From the NCBI GenBank assembly GCA_003586115.2, contig QVOM02000029.1, positions 27,883,556-27,947,555 of the forward strand: a stretch of 64,000 nucleotides of DNA, given 5' to 3'. Both the position numbers and the translations under genes were made by a program. Under the pieces are notes generated by a model, which ran no database searches, was not told the origin of the DNA, and saw only the letters and a program-made list of their open reading frames with translations. This document shows, piece after piece, positions 10,263 to 22,932 of the stretch. Source of the stretch: Salvator merianae. Lineage: Eukaryota > Chordata > Lepidosauria > Squamata > Teiidae. Positions within the stretch are counted from its first letter, which is position 1. Every line of letters starts with the position of its first letter.

Positions 10263-12122
10263 TGTGACTCATGGTACAGAGAGACAAAGAGTGACAGAGA
10301 GAGAAATAGCTGTCATAAGAAAACTAATGGCATCAATGGCATCTCATTCTAAATCTCCTGATGACCACTTCTAGGATCCTCATAGATATTCTAAATATTT
10401 TAATATAGATATCAAAAAGATGTTTTTTAAAAATACTCTATGTTTTTCATTTGAATCTATTAACTGGCTTCTGTACTTTAGAAAATAGTTATTTTATTTT
10501 CTAAATTATCATAGTTTTTCAGAGCTTCAGTGACCCTCAAACACCTTGCCAGTTCTACTACAGGGGTCACCACTGCTCCCATGTCAACAAGTGTCAACAG
10601 AGAAATTGTGGAGTAAGTCAGTGGCTTCAGCTAGGAACAGTGCCTGCCCCTATCCCTACCCCTGCCCCTGCCCCTGCCCCTGCCTCCCCTCCAATTCCTA
10701 GAATAGGGCTGTGAAGAAACAACATAAAAGTAAATCAATATGTAAGTAAACTACACTAATTAATTGTGAGGAACTGCAAGTTTCACAGGAGGCTCTAACC
10801 TGCTTCTTTGGAAAATGCTACCATTTTTTTCTCTCTACTAGAAATAATATGCTATGTTCCAAGGGCCCTGAATAACTTACATTGCTGACGCCATTTTTTC
10901 CTAGTGCAAAAGGAGATGAAACCCTGCATGGCAGCAACATGTGGAATATGCAATGCCTCACCTTTTGGCAACCGTGCTAAGTCTGGCCTGCGTCACCACT
11001 AACTGATAATGACACTGGCCTAATGCATCCTCAAGAGACTTTTGCCCAGGAGGATAAAGCCTTTCTCACTCACCCCACACCTAATTGCTGCCAAGCAGTG
11101 GCAAAGTAAAGTTATGGCATCCTGCCTCTAGAACATACAGTGGAAAAATGCTTACAATGCTGCAGCACATTTGCCAACTTCTCTCCCCACCCCAGAGCTC
11201 TGGAGTGGGGGAGATTCACTTAAATGCAAAGCAAATAATAATCACACCTATATTGAATTTGTGAAATCTACTTCACTCAGGCAGTTGGCCACATGGTCTC
11301 TTGGGATATTAAAGGAAAATATTTTAAAATGAATAAATAGACCACTTCCATTAAAAACCACAGACATTTATAAATTCCTGTTCTGTTTTTTTTCCCTTGT
11401 GGTTCAGGGCATTCATTGTTCCATTTTCTAGCAAGAAAAGTATAAAGAAGGAGATCTTCACTATATTGATCTGTTAAATATTGATTGTGCTCATTTGAAA
11501 ATTAATAATCAACTTGGCTATCTTTAATATTTTACAGTGCCTACGTGAAATGTGTATTTAATGACAGCACATATACATCTTTTTTCATGAACTGGTACTA
11601 CCGTATTTGGAGTTTTTCCAAAACATGCAAGGTTTCACCATAATACACCTGCTGAGTTTTATTAGTCAATTTTAAGAAAATGTCAAAAATGATACAGAGA
11701 ATAATAATAGTGAAAAATTTGATGACGGTAACACTAAAAGCAATTTATATTGGGGGGAAAGGAAAGCTGGGATCTATTTTTAAAGCCCTGAGCTTACTTT
11801 GCAATAGCTATCAAACAAAACATAATATACACATAATCCCTGACACACATACCTCCAACAGCATCATTTTATATTTGAATGCAAGCTGAACCGAATACTC
11901 CAAATGCACACACTTTTGTGAGGACTAGAGATTTTTTTTTAAGTTGTCTTATCCTCATGGGTGTTGTGTTTCATCCCCCACTTACTTCTTTGCCACCACC
12001 ATATTAATACACAGTACTTATTGCTAGGAGGAACAAACAATTGTTCCAGAGATCTTCTAGTGAGAACTTACATAAGATGATAACACAGTGCTAACATCTA
12101 CATTGTTTTCCCTAATTAGGAC
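10263..12122. other. No gene recognised; one short hexamer-type repeat
   Basis: A CCCCTG-type tandem run lies at about 10650-10685. The remainder is AT-rich and shows no open frame above 70 codons, no motif and no long inverted repeat that I can see. Confidence 0.5.
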
Positions 12123-12287
12123 TCTTACTGCACTGGGCCTTATTCCAGATTATATCCTGTCCACATGCTAGGGCAGACAACAGCAGGCCCCAGTTGTAGG
12201 ATAGAGGAGAATCTTGTTTGGTTGACTTTTTGGAATAGACATCCGCATCCTAACATTCTCAGATGTGCAGGTATTTGCAGAAAAAGT
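12123..12287. mobile_element. Short MITE, family B
   Basis: The left end reads CTTACTGCACTGGGCCTTAT and the internal part has CCACATGCTAGGGCAGAC. This closely parallels the element at 37681-37854 (CTGCACTGGGCCTAATCCC). The right end contains TTTGCAGAAAAAGT, an imperfect inverted match to the left end. It has no coding capacity. The superfamily is not determined. Confidence 0.45.
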
Positions 12288-12916
12288 GCACACAAGTTAC
12301 CATTATTTGGTATTAAAAATGAACAAACAGTACACAAATATAGAGAGTTCACATTTTAAAATATTTCTGCAACAAAAAAACATACCAATGCAAAAGCCAG
12401 AAAATATTAGAATTGGTAATATGGACTCTGAGGGCGATTCTGCACTGGCTAGTATATCGGACAAGCAAGCATACTAGGAGCTTCCCTTCCTCACACAGGT
12501 GGTCTAAGGGAGGCTCTCTGGTAGGTTGTCCCCTGAAGTCAAATTCAACAAACATATTGGCATGGCAGTGGCTAAAATGACACATATTTCTGATAAGGAC
12601 TGGGAGAACCCCGTACTGAGCACCACCACCATGATGGAAGTTTCTAGGATTGTGTGGTTACCCTCCTCCAATATGGCAGTGAGTCCTGGGCCCACCAGGA
12701 GCACCATTTGAATTATTTCCAGCTTTTCAACCCCCAAAGAACCCTGGGTATCACCTGGATGGAGAAAAGCAAATATCCCAAGTGCATTTTCTTTGTAAGT
12801 TCAATAACTTGGTCATGGTAGTAGGATGAAAAATAACCAGATTCCTAAAGATGTGCTTTATGGAGAGCTTGCCATGGTTTTCAGTCTTGCTGGATGACCC
12901 ACACTTCACTTCAGTG
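12288..12916. other. No gene recognised
   Basis: Several overlapping short frames of 60-80 codons occur on both strands and have no motif. I see no repeat that I can delimit. Confidence 0.45.
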
Positions 12917-13398
12917 ATGAAGTATATATAATCATGCATGGTATGGATAAGGTAGACAGAGAGAAGTTTTTTTCTCTATCACACAGCACTAGGACCAGGG
13001 GACACTCTATGAAGCTGATAGGTAGGAGAGTTAGGATCGACAAGGGGAAGTATTTTTTCACCCAGAGGGTCATCGGTCTATGGAATTTATTACCGGCAGA
13101 GGGTCATGACAGCAATCAGCTTAGATAGCTTTAGGAAAGGACTAGACAGATTCATGGAGGTCAGGTGTATCAATGGCTGCTAGAATCAATGCCTAGATAC
13201 TGCCTCCAGGTTGGAAAGACAGGCAAGATGTCTTTAAATCCATTTGCAGGGAGTCAAGAGCAGGTGAAGGTTTTGTCTTTTATTCTGCTTGAGAATGCCC
13301 AGAAGCAATTGGTGGACCACTGTGTGAAATTGCTGGACTAGATGGGCCATGGCCTGATCCAGCAAGGCTCGTCTTATGTTCTCTTATGTTCTTTGCAA
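12917..13398 (+). mobile_element. CR1-like LINE family 2, 5'-truncated copy with reverse-transcriptase C-terminus remnant
   Basis: A 64-codon frame (12934-13128) reads like the extreme C-terminal region of a CR1-clade ORF2, with FFSLSHSTRTRGHS, KYFFTQRVIGLWN and LLPAEG. The frame then breaks. The non-coding 3' tail follows, with GAATGCCCAGAAGCAATTGG, GGACTAGATGGGCCATGG and terminal TTATGTTCTCTTATGTTCTT. It matches the copies at 15950 and 53970 closely enough to be one family. It is dead by 5' truncation and frameshift. Confidence 0.8.
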
Positions 13399-15949
13399 AC
13401 AGGACATGAAAGCATGTGACATTGACCCAAAGACTTGGGAGTCAGTGGCTGTTGATTGTGGCACATGGAAGTAGACTGTTTGGATAGCAGCAAGGAAGAT
13501 CAGAGAGCAAAGGATTCTGCTGTGGGAAAAGAGGAAAGGGTGCAAGTGCCAGATAGAACTATCAGCTCAAGTAGTAACTGGCTCAGCATCCATATATACA
13601 AACCGCAATAAGTCCTGCTTCTCCAGGATTGGACTATACAGTCACGGCAGGCACTGTAAATCCCCGATCTCCAAAAATGAAAAATGCAGATAGTTTTCCT
13701 TTTATTCTAACTCTATAAGTCTGTTCAGACTTTTCAATTTTGCTTCAGTATGCAGATTTTCAATGCAATTTAATTAAAATATTTAGCTTGGATTCATGAC
13801 TCAGCCTTTTCCTGGGATGGTCTGCATTTAACAGGACATATGCTTCTTCTTATTGGATCAGGAAAACAATGATTAATCACCCAGCTGCAACTTTAGCTTA
13901 AAATATACATTCTACATGTGTAAGTAATAAAAACACTTAAAGGAACTGGACTTCTGGGGATTTATGATTAGATATCTGAGAAATTGTTTGGATAGTTTGT
14001 GCCATAATACTTAAACTGGAACTTTATGTTGCTTATCAGTGGTCTGTTGCTGTTACCACCAGGTCATAGGTGGCACTGCAGGACAGGGAAATGGAAATCG
14101 AGCACACAGCTAGGAAAAGGAAAGGTCCCGGATAGAAGTAGATGGTGGCTGGAGAGTGGAGAAAGGGACAAAAGCTTGGGGAACTTGGAGGGAGAAGTAG
14201 GGATGGACACAAGATTTGAAAATTTGACTTGGGCAAGGGGACATGGTTCTTCGGACCCCTTTTTAATTAGATTTGATCTACTGTTTTGAGTAGGTCACAA
14301 GCAGCTCTCACAGGACAGAAATGCTTACTGGAAGAGACTCTTCAGGGTCATAGCTGGTGGCAGGAAAGAAAGCACAGGCCTCCTCAGTAAAGCAGAGCCA
14401 TGAAGCCACCTGTGGAGTTCTAGCAACCAGCTGTGAACCAGAAGAAGTCATGAACAGACAGCTCATGCCTACAGAAAAAGAAGTAAAAGTGCCAGTGAGT
14501 TCCAGGGCTATTCAACAAGGCAAGAGGTGAAAGGCAGAAGACAGGGTAAGGTAAAATACAAGGGGGGTATCTAGGAAAAGTGAACCAAAAAATTCAGAAA
14601 TCCTTTACTCAAGGTGATTTGCTAGAGAGGCACTGAAGGCTGAAGATGCTGCAGCTGGAATGTAATACTTGTAGCAAGTGTCATTAGCTGACTTTGGTTG
14701 TTCTTGGAAAGCGCAGCAGGGCTGGAGTTCCTAGAGAATAGCTTTTAATGGGAAGGTTTTTTGAAAAAAACCCTGGGTGAAGATAACGGCAAACCTTTTA
14801 TATAATGTCACCACGAAACCACATGGGTTTCTCCATGCAGTCACCAGGAGGAGCTTAACCACGAGGGTAAGTTTACCTTCCATGTAACATAAAAACACAG
14901 ATGCATTTTCCTAACTGATGAAAAAGCCTCATGTAGGTTATTTAAAAGGATTGGTATTCTTAGATTTCACATGCCAAGGCAATCCACCTAGCGTGTGGGT
15001 AAAACTCTTTGCTTTTTCATTATTTTTGAAGCAAAGTTTTAACTGGGCTGTCACCTCCCGCATGTTGTATGTCAGTTAGCACTCCTTGCATAAAGGCTGA
15101 CAAAGAACGCTTTATGTAACTTCACAACAAGAATATCTTTGCCAACACTTCAGAACTATTTTGAGTTTATAGGCAGCAATTATCTTGCTCCTCCTAGATT
15201 TGATAACAGGAAAAGAAACTAAAAAAGTCAAGGCTTAAGCAACACCTGGACTTGCAGAATATCTTTAAACTCATAGCTTCAAACTCACAGGTCTTTTTGT
15301 TCAGAATTCAGTAAATGATACATTTACATGCTTTGATAAATGCTGTTTAATGGTTTCCAGCAAGCTGATGAAAAGAATAGGAATCACAACCAGAGATAAA
15401 GTACTTAATGGTGGCAAATGCAAAGTGTTGGAGATAAGGGACAAAATATTCTGCCAGGTTCAGTATCATGGAAATAAATTGTACTTTTTAATGAGCTCAC
15501 AGTAAGCAGCAGAAGATGAAGAGGTAGTTGGAAAAAAAATTGCAACCTCTCTTATTTTTAGCTACTAAAGCTGAAAGATAAGCCAAATCAAATTCAGATT
15601 CAGGGGGAATCTCTGCTCCAAACTGGCTATGTCTAGAATCACCTTTATTCTGTAACAGCATCAGAGAATTCTGAAATCCTGTGACTAGTAAACGTCTGGT
15701 CCACAAATTAATCCAGGAGATGTGGATAAGACCATTATACAGTGTACTGGGATTTGCAAATAATGATGAATCAAGCATCCTTAGGAGGAAAAATTGTTGC
15801 TGACATTTCAGCTGCTTCAGTCCAACTGCACTACATCCACTCAGTTTAACTGGACTGTCCTGAGAGCTAGAAGTGGATTTGCTTCTATTCCTCTTTTTTA
15901 CACTATCACTTTCATTGATGGTAGCTAATAATGGTAGACAGTGTTTATG
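13399..15949. other. No gene recognised; unassigned DNA
   Basis: No frame with a recognisable domain occurs here. The longest frames (87 codons at 14026-14289 and an overlapping antisense frame) look random. I see no clear repeat family. Confidence 0.5.
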
Positions 15950-16440
15950 AGGGGACCTCATTGAAGTATATAAAATCATGCATGGTATGGAAAAGGTGAA
16001 TAAAGATTTTTTTTTTTTCCTATCACACAACACTAGAACCAGGGGACACTCTATGAAGCTGATGGGTGGGAGAGTTAGGACCAACAAGGAGAAGTATTTT
16101 TTCATCCAGAGAGTTATCAGTCTATGGAATCTACTAATGGAAGAGGTGGTGACAGCAATCAGCCTAAATAGTTTTAAGAACAGATTGGACAGATTTCTGG
16201 AGGCCAGGTGTATCAATAGCTACTAGAATGGATGCCTAAATACTACCTCCAGGGTGGAGAGACAGGCAGGATGCCTCTAAAGGCCATTTTCAGGTAGTCA
16301 AGAGCAGATGAGGGTTTTGCTTTTATAATCTGCTTGAGAATGCCCAGAAGCAATTGGTGGACCACTGTGTGAGGCAGGATGCCAGACTAGATGGGCTGTG
16401 GCCTGGTCCAGCAGGGCTCCTTTTATGTTCTTATATGGTC
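15950..16440 (+). mobile_element. CR1-like LINE family 2, 5'-truncated copy
   Basis: An 82-codon frame (15978-16226) carries the same C-terminal block as the copy at 12917: NTRTRGHSMKLMG, KYFFIQRVISLWN and a terminal RFLEARCINSY. It is followed by the same 3' tail, with GAATGCCCAGAAGCAATTGG and TTTTATGTTCTTATATGG. A T run after GATTT interrupts the start. The 239-codon antisense frame that overlaps it is a by-product of the repeat. Confidence 0.8.
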
Positions 16441-16975
16441 TATAGATTGTGGAAGAAGTAGTTTAAAAAATGAAAAAAAATCCAAACTTGGAGGAGACGT
16501 TGCTTATAGTTACAAAGAACATGGGTGAAGCTCAATTTCTGAGGCCTCAGACACCAGGATAGTTAACAACTAGGGACGAATCTTCATTACGCAGCAAGGA
16601 TGTCCTTCTCCCACCCTCAAGGCTGAACATCTACATTAGTCTGGGGAGATCTGCTAATGCCCTCAAGGCCAGGAAGCGTGTTCTAAGCACAGCTATGAGA
16701 AGCAACTCTGAAGTTGTTACATGTGCCCTGACCCCCTTCAGTTGCCTTGAATTGTTTTGTGGATATGTGATGAGATGCCTGAAGCATTGCTATGAGTGAG
16801 TCATCAGCGAACATCAGTGAGTCCTGGCCAGTGGTATCAATGAGTCCTGGCCAGTGGTTGGAGAGAACTGATAAACCACCCCTCCAACCGGTTTACAGCA
16901 GTAAGTGGAGCCTCAGCTTAGAAGCAGGTAAAGGAAGCTATCAGTTGTAGTTACCTTTAAAGTAGTAGAGACATT
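16441..16975. other. No gene recognised
   Basis: The stretch holds only a short local duplication near 16815-16858 (GAGTCCTGGCCAGTGGT twice) and no coding frame. Confidence 0.5.
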
Positions 16976-17848
16976 GGGCCTGTTTGCACTTTGGCCTAGC
17001 GAGCATCAAGCATGCTTGCTAGCCAAGTGCTTCCGCACTTGGCAGAGGCCTGAGCAGCTGGGAGCGAATTTCATCTGTTCCTGATCATTACTACCACTGC
17101 CACAGTAATTAGCAGTCTGGAACCTTATTTGAAACTCCTAGTGAATTTCAGATAAAGTTCCATTCACTCTTACCTGCACCACGGTGGCCATCTTGTGCGT
17201 GATGTGCCCATTGCACAAACATGATCAGGCAATCACACATGGTCGATGGGGCAATCAGGCCCAACTGGGCCTGCACAATGTCCCAGTTGGGCCTGTGATG
17301 CTGGATGGGGCCATGTGATTCCCAAACTGGTGTTCTGGTGCTTGATCAGGTGTGGGCCTTATAGTTGCTGTGGCAGTGGCCAGCAAGTGTCCATCCACTG
17401 CCATGGTGACTGGGAGACCTGTACAGTGTGCAGCCGTGATGGGCTGATAGTGGTAGTGCCATCTCGCCTACGTGATCGGGCTGTGTGATGCCACAATCAG
17501 GCCCGTGCAGCCTGATTGGGACAAATGGGTCACCCCAATTGGGCTGCACAGGCCCAACTGGGACATCACGCAGCCCAACTGTGTAGGCCCGATGGTGCTG
17601 CCGTGATTGGCCCATCACACCTGTGCACTGTGTAGGTCTTTCAGTTGCCGTGGCAGAGGCTGGATGCTTGCTAGCTGCTGCCATGGTGAGGATTGGGCAC
17701 AGCTACTGGTGTTTTCACCATGAATGCCAGCAGCTGGCTTCAGGTGAGTTTGTAGGTCCTGTAGAGTGGGTGGTGTCTGCATGTTGGGGTCTATTCTTCC
17801 TTGAATGGGATAATTATCCCATTCTAAGGTGGAAAGTGTGAACAGGGC
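16976..17848 (+). mobile_element. Non-autonomous DNA transposon, family A (longer, diverged copy)
   Basis: The left end is GGGCCTGTTTGCACTT and the right end is AAGTGTGAACAGGGC. Just inside the right end lies ATGGGATAATTATCCCATTC, which parallels the same position in the copy at 32563. The interior is unusually rich in repeated CAACTGGGCC/GGCCCAACTGGG words on both strands. That makes this copy longer than the usual roughly 500 bp, so it may be a composite. It has no coding capacity. Confidence 0.55.
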
Positions 17849-18774
17849 TGTCTTTTACCTATTAGTGTGACAGTGGCCAATGTGCATCATTTTGCTGAGC
17901 ATGGGGGCTGGCTGGGTGGACCTGGAAGAAAGGACTCATCTGTATCACTTCATGTGAAAGCTGTGCAGGGCAGTTCCTGTCTGCCTGGCCTTCCAAACTA
18001 TCCTTTTTTCTTGAAAAAATGGCAAATGTTATATTCCTGGGACTGGAACATAATGTTATATACCTGGGACTTGGTGCCTCTGTGATTTGAGAAGAGTAGC
18101 TGTTGAAAGCTTTCCTGGCACAGTCCCGATAAAAATCTCTTAAAAGACTGATTTTTAGCAGAAGGAGAAAGAGAGAGAAATAGGTTCCCAATTATACAGT
18201 CATGAAGCCTAAGATGGTTGTCCCAATAATTCTATACCTGACACTATGAACTATTGCTTTTTATATAAGTACAAGGGAGAGCTTAGAAAGATCCTTCTTT
18301 GAATAGTGGGAGAACTATAGCTTATAACATGATTTGTAGCAGAGGATCATGGGAACTGTGCTTAGACATGGCCGTGCAAAACTCAGACTGGAAGGGAAGA
18401 TTGTGGGAACAGATCCTGAGTTCTCAGGTTCCAGAACACAGAGAATCCTTATCATGTGTGATGTTTTCCCATGAATAACAACACACATGAATTCATCTTC
18501 TCAGTTAATACGCTGTCTACCATTATTAGCAGATATGAGAAATACTGATACAAACAGTTCCTCAATTAAGAAGACACAAAATGTGAGAAGCAATGGTGGG
18601 AAAACCGTTTTTGCCCAAACTATCAACCTAAGCTGTAGGACAACCCTTTGAGGATAAAATGAAATATATTTTTTTCAGCACAAATGTTTAATACCTAAAG
18701 ACCTCATAACTGGGACAATACATTTTGGTTGAATTGCAAGTTGAGTTCGAATGAACATGGACTGGGAACTTTTC
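17849..18774. other. No gene recognised
   Basis: No frame with a recognisable domain and no delimited repeat. The 109-codon minus frame at 17862-18191 is compositionally ordinary and unassigned. Confidence 0.45.
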
Positions 18775-19192
18775 TGCATGGGGCCCTGATCCCAATCAAG
18801 GGCCTCTGTGGTTGTCTTATGAACTTTATCGATCTGCATGTTCAAGTGGATTTGTGAGGCCCTGTCTCCCTCAGGTATGCTCTGTCTGCATTAGATGGAG
18901 CGTAATCTCAACCAGGGAGGAATTAAATGTGACTACCAGTGGACCAGCAGGCCCTGATCCCCTACAGAGACTCACCTCCATGTTTGGGACTACTGAGTGA
19001 TTTTGACAGCACCCTGAAATGTGTCCCCCAGAGTCTCTGAGACCACAGCATAGTCTGGTCTGGACAGCACCATTGTGCAGATGGCACTAACCCCACCCAT
19101 TCCTTTGCGTGGTCAGAGTCAGTGGGCCTGGCTGTTCCAGACCCCTGATTCCAATCATGGGTTTTTCAGTGCAAGAAAGCCCTATTTCTCTG
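18775..19192. mobile_element. Unclassified dispersed element, family C
   Basis: The ends form an imperfect inverted pair: TTTTCTGCATGGGGCCCTGA on the left, and CAATCATGGGTTTTTCAGTG then AAGAAAGCC on the right. Internal blocks GACTACCAGTGGACCAGCA and CCATTGTGCAGATGGCACT recur at about 28985-29420. Two related copies with inverted ends suggest a non-autonomous DNA transposon. There is no coding frame. Confidence 0.45.
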
Positions 19193-19277
19193 AATAAGCT
19201 GAACTCATTTGTGATATGTTTTATTGGAAACTCAAAGGGGTAGGAATAAGTATTTTGCTTACCTGAGGTGTACTACT

Positions 19278-19399
19278 GGCTGCATTCAGATGCTACTTGT
19301 TTATTCTGCTATATTTGAATATTCTGGAATAAAGCATGGATGTTTTCTTCTGGCATATTCAAATATAGCAGAATAAGTAAGCAATGCCTGGATGCAGCC
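19278..19399. mobile_element. 122-bp palindromic MITE, family D, with ACT target duplication
   Basis: The ends GGCTGCATTCAGATGC and CTGGATGCAGCC are inverted copies. The symmetry runs nearly through the whole element: TTATTCTGCTATATTTGAAT is mirrored by ATTCAAATATAGCAGAATAA. It is flanked on both sides by ACT, a 3-bp duplication compatible with a Harbinger-type element. A related copy lies at 27275-27411. Confidence 0.7.
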
Positions 19400-19628
19400 A
19401 CTGTGCTGCTAAAATAACATCTGAAAGTCTGACAATTTCATTTGTTGTTGAGAAAAGCTAATACTTCAGTGTAAAAGGACTTCCAAACAGTCACCAAGGG
19501 AAGATTTGCCTCCATCATAAATTGGGGAAATTTGGGCTGTTCAGATTCATTCATTTACCCTAGTAGACATTTGTGAGAAATAAACTAGAAAGGCAAGATT
19601 TATCTCCATGATATACTTGCAAATTATG

Positions 19629-20254
19629 TCATAGAATCATAGAGTTGGAAGGTCGATGATCTTCAGCGTCATCGAGCCCAACTTCCTGCTCAATTCAGGA
19701 TTCACTAAACCATCCCAGACAAATGTCTCTACAGCCTCTCCTTGAAGACCCCTAGCGAAGGAGAGCTCACCACCTCCTGTGGCAATCTATTCCATTGACT
19801 GATAGCCCTTATTATCAGAAAGGTTTTTCTAATATTTATTCTATATCTACTCCCTTGAAGTTCCATCCCATTGTTTCTATTCCTTCCTTCTTGTGTAAGT
19901 GAGGATAGGGCCAATCCCTCTGCACTGTGACAGCCCTTCAGATATGTGGAAACAACTATCATGTCCCCCCCTCAGTCTTATCTTCTGCAGGCTAAACATT
20001 TCTAGATCCTTTAACTGTTCCTCATAGGACATGATTTTCAGACTACTTACCATTTTGGTAGCCCTCCTCTGAACTTACCCCAGTGTCTCAATGTCTTTTT
20101 TAAATTGGGGTGCCCAGAATTGGGCACAGTACTCCAGATAAGGTCTGACCGAGGTAGAGTAAAGAGGAATAATTACTTCTCGTGATCTAGGCTCTATGCT
20201 CCTCTTGATACATCCCAGGATGGCGTTTGCCTTTTTTGCATCTACATCTGTTGA
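19629..20254 (-). pseudogene. Truncated copy of the same CR1 LINE (ORF2 C-terminus and 3' end)
   Basis: The sequence aligns with the 3' part of the large CR1 at 1617-6036, including the ATAGAATCATAGAGTTGGAA end. Two frames (19729-19962 and 20075-20260) encode pieces of the ORF2 C-terminus. Examples are [20 protein letters not shown] upstream and GLALSSLTQEGRNRNNGMEL downstream. They are separated by a region where the frame is lost. This is a typical 5'-truncated, decayed insertion. Confidence 0.9.
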
Positions 20255-20716
20255 TGCCACTTTCCTGTCTCAAATGCAGTGACAGACTGTGGGTAAGAAC
20301 TGCAAAGCAAGACACACAGGGCAGCAGCAGGACTGAAAATTTCATTTTCATCAGCCCAAATTAGGGACGTAAAATCTATGGCTGGGGATAATTATTTTTA
20401 TCCTTGTTTCGTTCTCCTTCCAGGCATGCCCTCAAACCTGATTTTATTTCATTTTATTTCTGGTTTCATGAATATTAAATGTATACCAAAAGCATTCCTA
20501 CAACTTTCTGAACAATCTGAATACTGCATGTGTGAAAGTATATTTACATACAATATCTACATTTGGAAACTGATGTGCAAAATGTGATAAAATGGGCTCA
20601 TGATTAGAAAATAGATATGGAAATTGATATGAACAGAAATCCATATGGATGGAAATCAGATATGTCTGTTCTGAAAAACTGCTTCCTTGATTTCATACGC
20701 TCCTATATCTTTATAC
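20255..20716. other. No gene recognised
   Basis: AT-rich sequence with short chance frames only. I see no motif. Confidence 0.5.
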
Positions 20717-20762
20717 CCAATAAAGATATATCCAATAAAGATATACCCAATAAAGATATAAG
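20717..20762. repeat. Three-copy 15-bp tandem repeat
   Basis: The unit CCAATAAAGATATA(T/C) is repeated three times almost perfectly. It contains AATAAA words, but nothing indicates a functional polyadenylation site. Confidence 0.8.
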
Positions 20763-21815
20763 AACGAATGAAATCAAAGTAGTGATTTTCCAGAACAGCC
20801 CAAGATGTTTAATATGATTGATTATCAAGTCTCCTGAAATAACAAGAGCACTGACAAGGCTGGGATGTAAATTTGAAAAAATTCTGAAACAAGCCACAGG
20901 GTCCTTAAAAGGAATAATTTCCAATATACTGTATATCTTCATTTAATTGCCACCCAGGATACACAGATGGTATCTCTTAAATAGCTATGGGAGACTGATA
21001 TCCAGTTGGTAATATCTGAAATTGAATGGGACAAAATAATAAATATGAACCAAAGCTGGCATACCTCAATAACAACCAAAGAGACTTTTACTAAGCTCAT
21101 TAATAGATGACATGATACACCATTACGTATGGCACATATATATTATGGAATAATAACAGAGGAAGTTGTAGGGGGTGTGGAGATAGACCAGCTTACTACC
21201 ATATGTGTTGGGATTGTCGCCCAATTAAATGTTTTTGGAAAAAAATACATAGAATCACGAGAAGAATGTTTCAAACCCACATACCATGAACTTTGAAAAT
21301 AGTCCTACTATATGATTTTTCAAGTTTTATTATTGGAATAGAAGAACAAAAACTATTCAGGTGGCACTAACTCAACAATGTATTGTGTGTAATTGGAAAT
21401 ATGCTTTAAATCTGACCAAAACAGAATGCTATAAATGTACTATGGAGACTCACAATGAATGGATATCTTTCAGTAAAATATTCAGGATTAGAGGGAGTCA
21501 ATAACATTCAGCAATTCAGACCAATTTGGAATCCATGCATAGACAAATCAAACAGGAGATATTTCATTGATTTGGTTGAAAAGATATTTTTAAATAGATG
21601 GTTAACATAAGGATAGTGTTTCGCGCCTATAAGATTATGTAATTTTTTAAATGATAAAGGTGTACGGATGCCCAAGCGGAAGGGGACAGTTAGAATAGGG
21701 TGTTTTTTGTTTTGTTTTGCTTTTATTTAGTCTGTTCTTCTTGGTTTGAGTATATTGTGTTTTGGCTTGTATATCGGTTTGTAGTTCAATATTTGTATGT
21801 ATACCAATAGAAAAT

Positions 21816-21816
<1 letters not shown>
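20763..21816. other. No gene recognised; possible very old LINE-like debris
   Basis: AT-rich sequence. The stretch at about 21100-21600 has a coding-like texture with many stops (for example CATATGTGTTGGGATTGTCG). It could be an ancient reverse-transcriptase relic, but I cannot support a frame. Confidence 0.3.
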
Positions 21817-21858
<42 letters not shown>

Positions 21859-21900
21859 CAAGATCAGCACACATTTTACATATATATATATATATATGTA
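21817..21900. repeat. (AC)n and (TA)n microsatellites
   Basis: An AC dinucleotide run at about 21818-21848 passes into TA repeats. A second TA run follows at about 21879-21899. The frames across it are artefacts of the repeat. Confidence 0.95.
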
Positions 21901-22621
21901 AAGCTCAGCACACACGTTCCACCAAATCCACTCAAAATATAATTACTTCCTACTGCTAGCATGATCAGGACCTTGTCCATTGCATATCATTTCATTTCTT
22001 TGAGCTGTAATTGCTTTGATCTGTTCTTAGATCAAAAAGACAGTAGTAACAAAATGCCACACCTTTTAGTTCCTGCTTCCTTGTCTGACAGTGAATGATG
22101 CATGTATTTGCGTTAGTGCAAACAGTAATAGTCATTTTTCCTTAGTACTTTGTTCCACTTCTTTTTTACAGTTTATAAAGACATCTCTATTTCTAGCATT
22201 TGGTTGCATTGGCAATAAGACAGCTTCTACTTTAGAACCAAGTCCTGCACCTCACTGTTACCAAGTTTCTCTGGGGCTTGAAAATGGAAGGCAGAATATT
22301 CCTCAATCCAGTTCTTGTATACAAATTCAGGGAAGTTATGTTGTATTTAGTAAGAGATTATGAAAAGTCTGGTACAGGGCTTTTTTTGTTTTAGTGCAGC
22401 CCTGATTCTACTGCCATTTTTCCCAGTTACTGAGACTTCATTATCCCTTAATTATCCTAAATCTGGAAAAGAAGCAGATATTCTATTGGGACTTTGTTAT
22501 ACCTTCATTATATTAAATTTGGAGAAGTAGCAGACATTCCTTCTGTCTTCATATTATCTCTACTACTAACTGAAGTTTGAAGAATAGTTTGTTAGGCAAA
22601 ATTTGAAGGAATACTATCTAC

Positions 22622-22924
22622 TAGAGATGCACACAAATGTGAAAATGATGCTTCAAATCAAATTCAAACTGGCTCAAACCAGATTGAATAGGTTATTAAT
22701 TCTAATCTCAAATGTGTTCAACCTGGTTTGTCACATCAAAACAGATACAAATGCAAACAAACCTGAACTGGTTTGAATTAAACTTGGTGACTCAACACAG
22801 TTTGATCAAAGCCACATGGTTCAGATTGAGTTTGAGTGGACCCACCAAACCTGGAGGTGGTTTAGTTTGAATTGGAACTGGTTGAACCATCTGGTTCAAT
22901 TTGAATCAGTTTGGCACACCTCCA
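22622..22924. mobile_element. 303-bp hAT-type MITE with 8-bp target duplication
   Basis: The element begins TAGAGATGCACAC and ends GGCACACCTCCA, an imperfect terminal inverted repeat of the TAGGGATGTGCA type also seen at 36829 and 42034. It is flanked by a perfect 8-bp direct duplication CTATCTAC (22614-22621 and 22925-22932). The interior is built from GGTTTGAAT/ATTCAAACC words in both orientations. It has no coding frame. An 8-bp duplication is the hAT hallmark. Confidence 0.85.
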
Positions 22925-22932
22925 CTATCTAC

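Noticed and set aside
15497..16216. 239-codon minus-strand frame
   Set aside because: It runs antisense through a plus-strand LINE family 2 copy and into unassigned DNA. It has no domain, and the sense strand has the recognisable LINE peptide.
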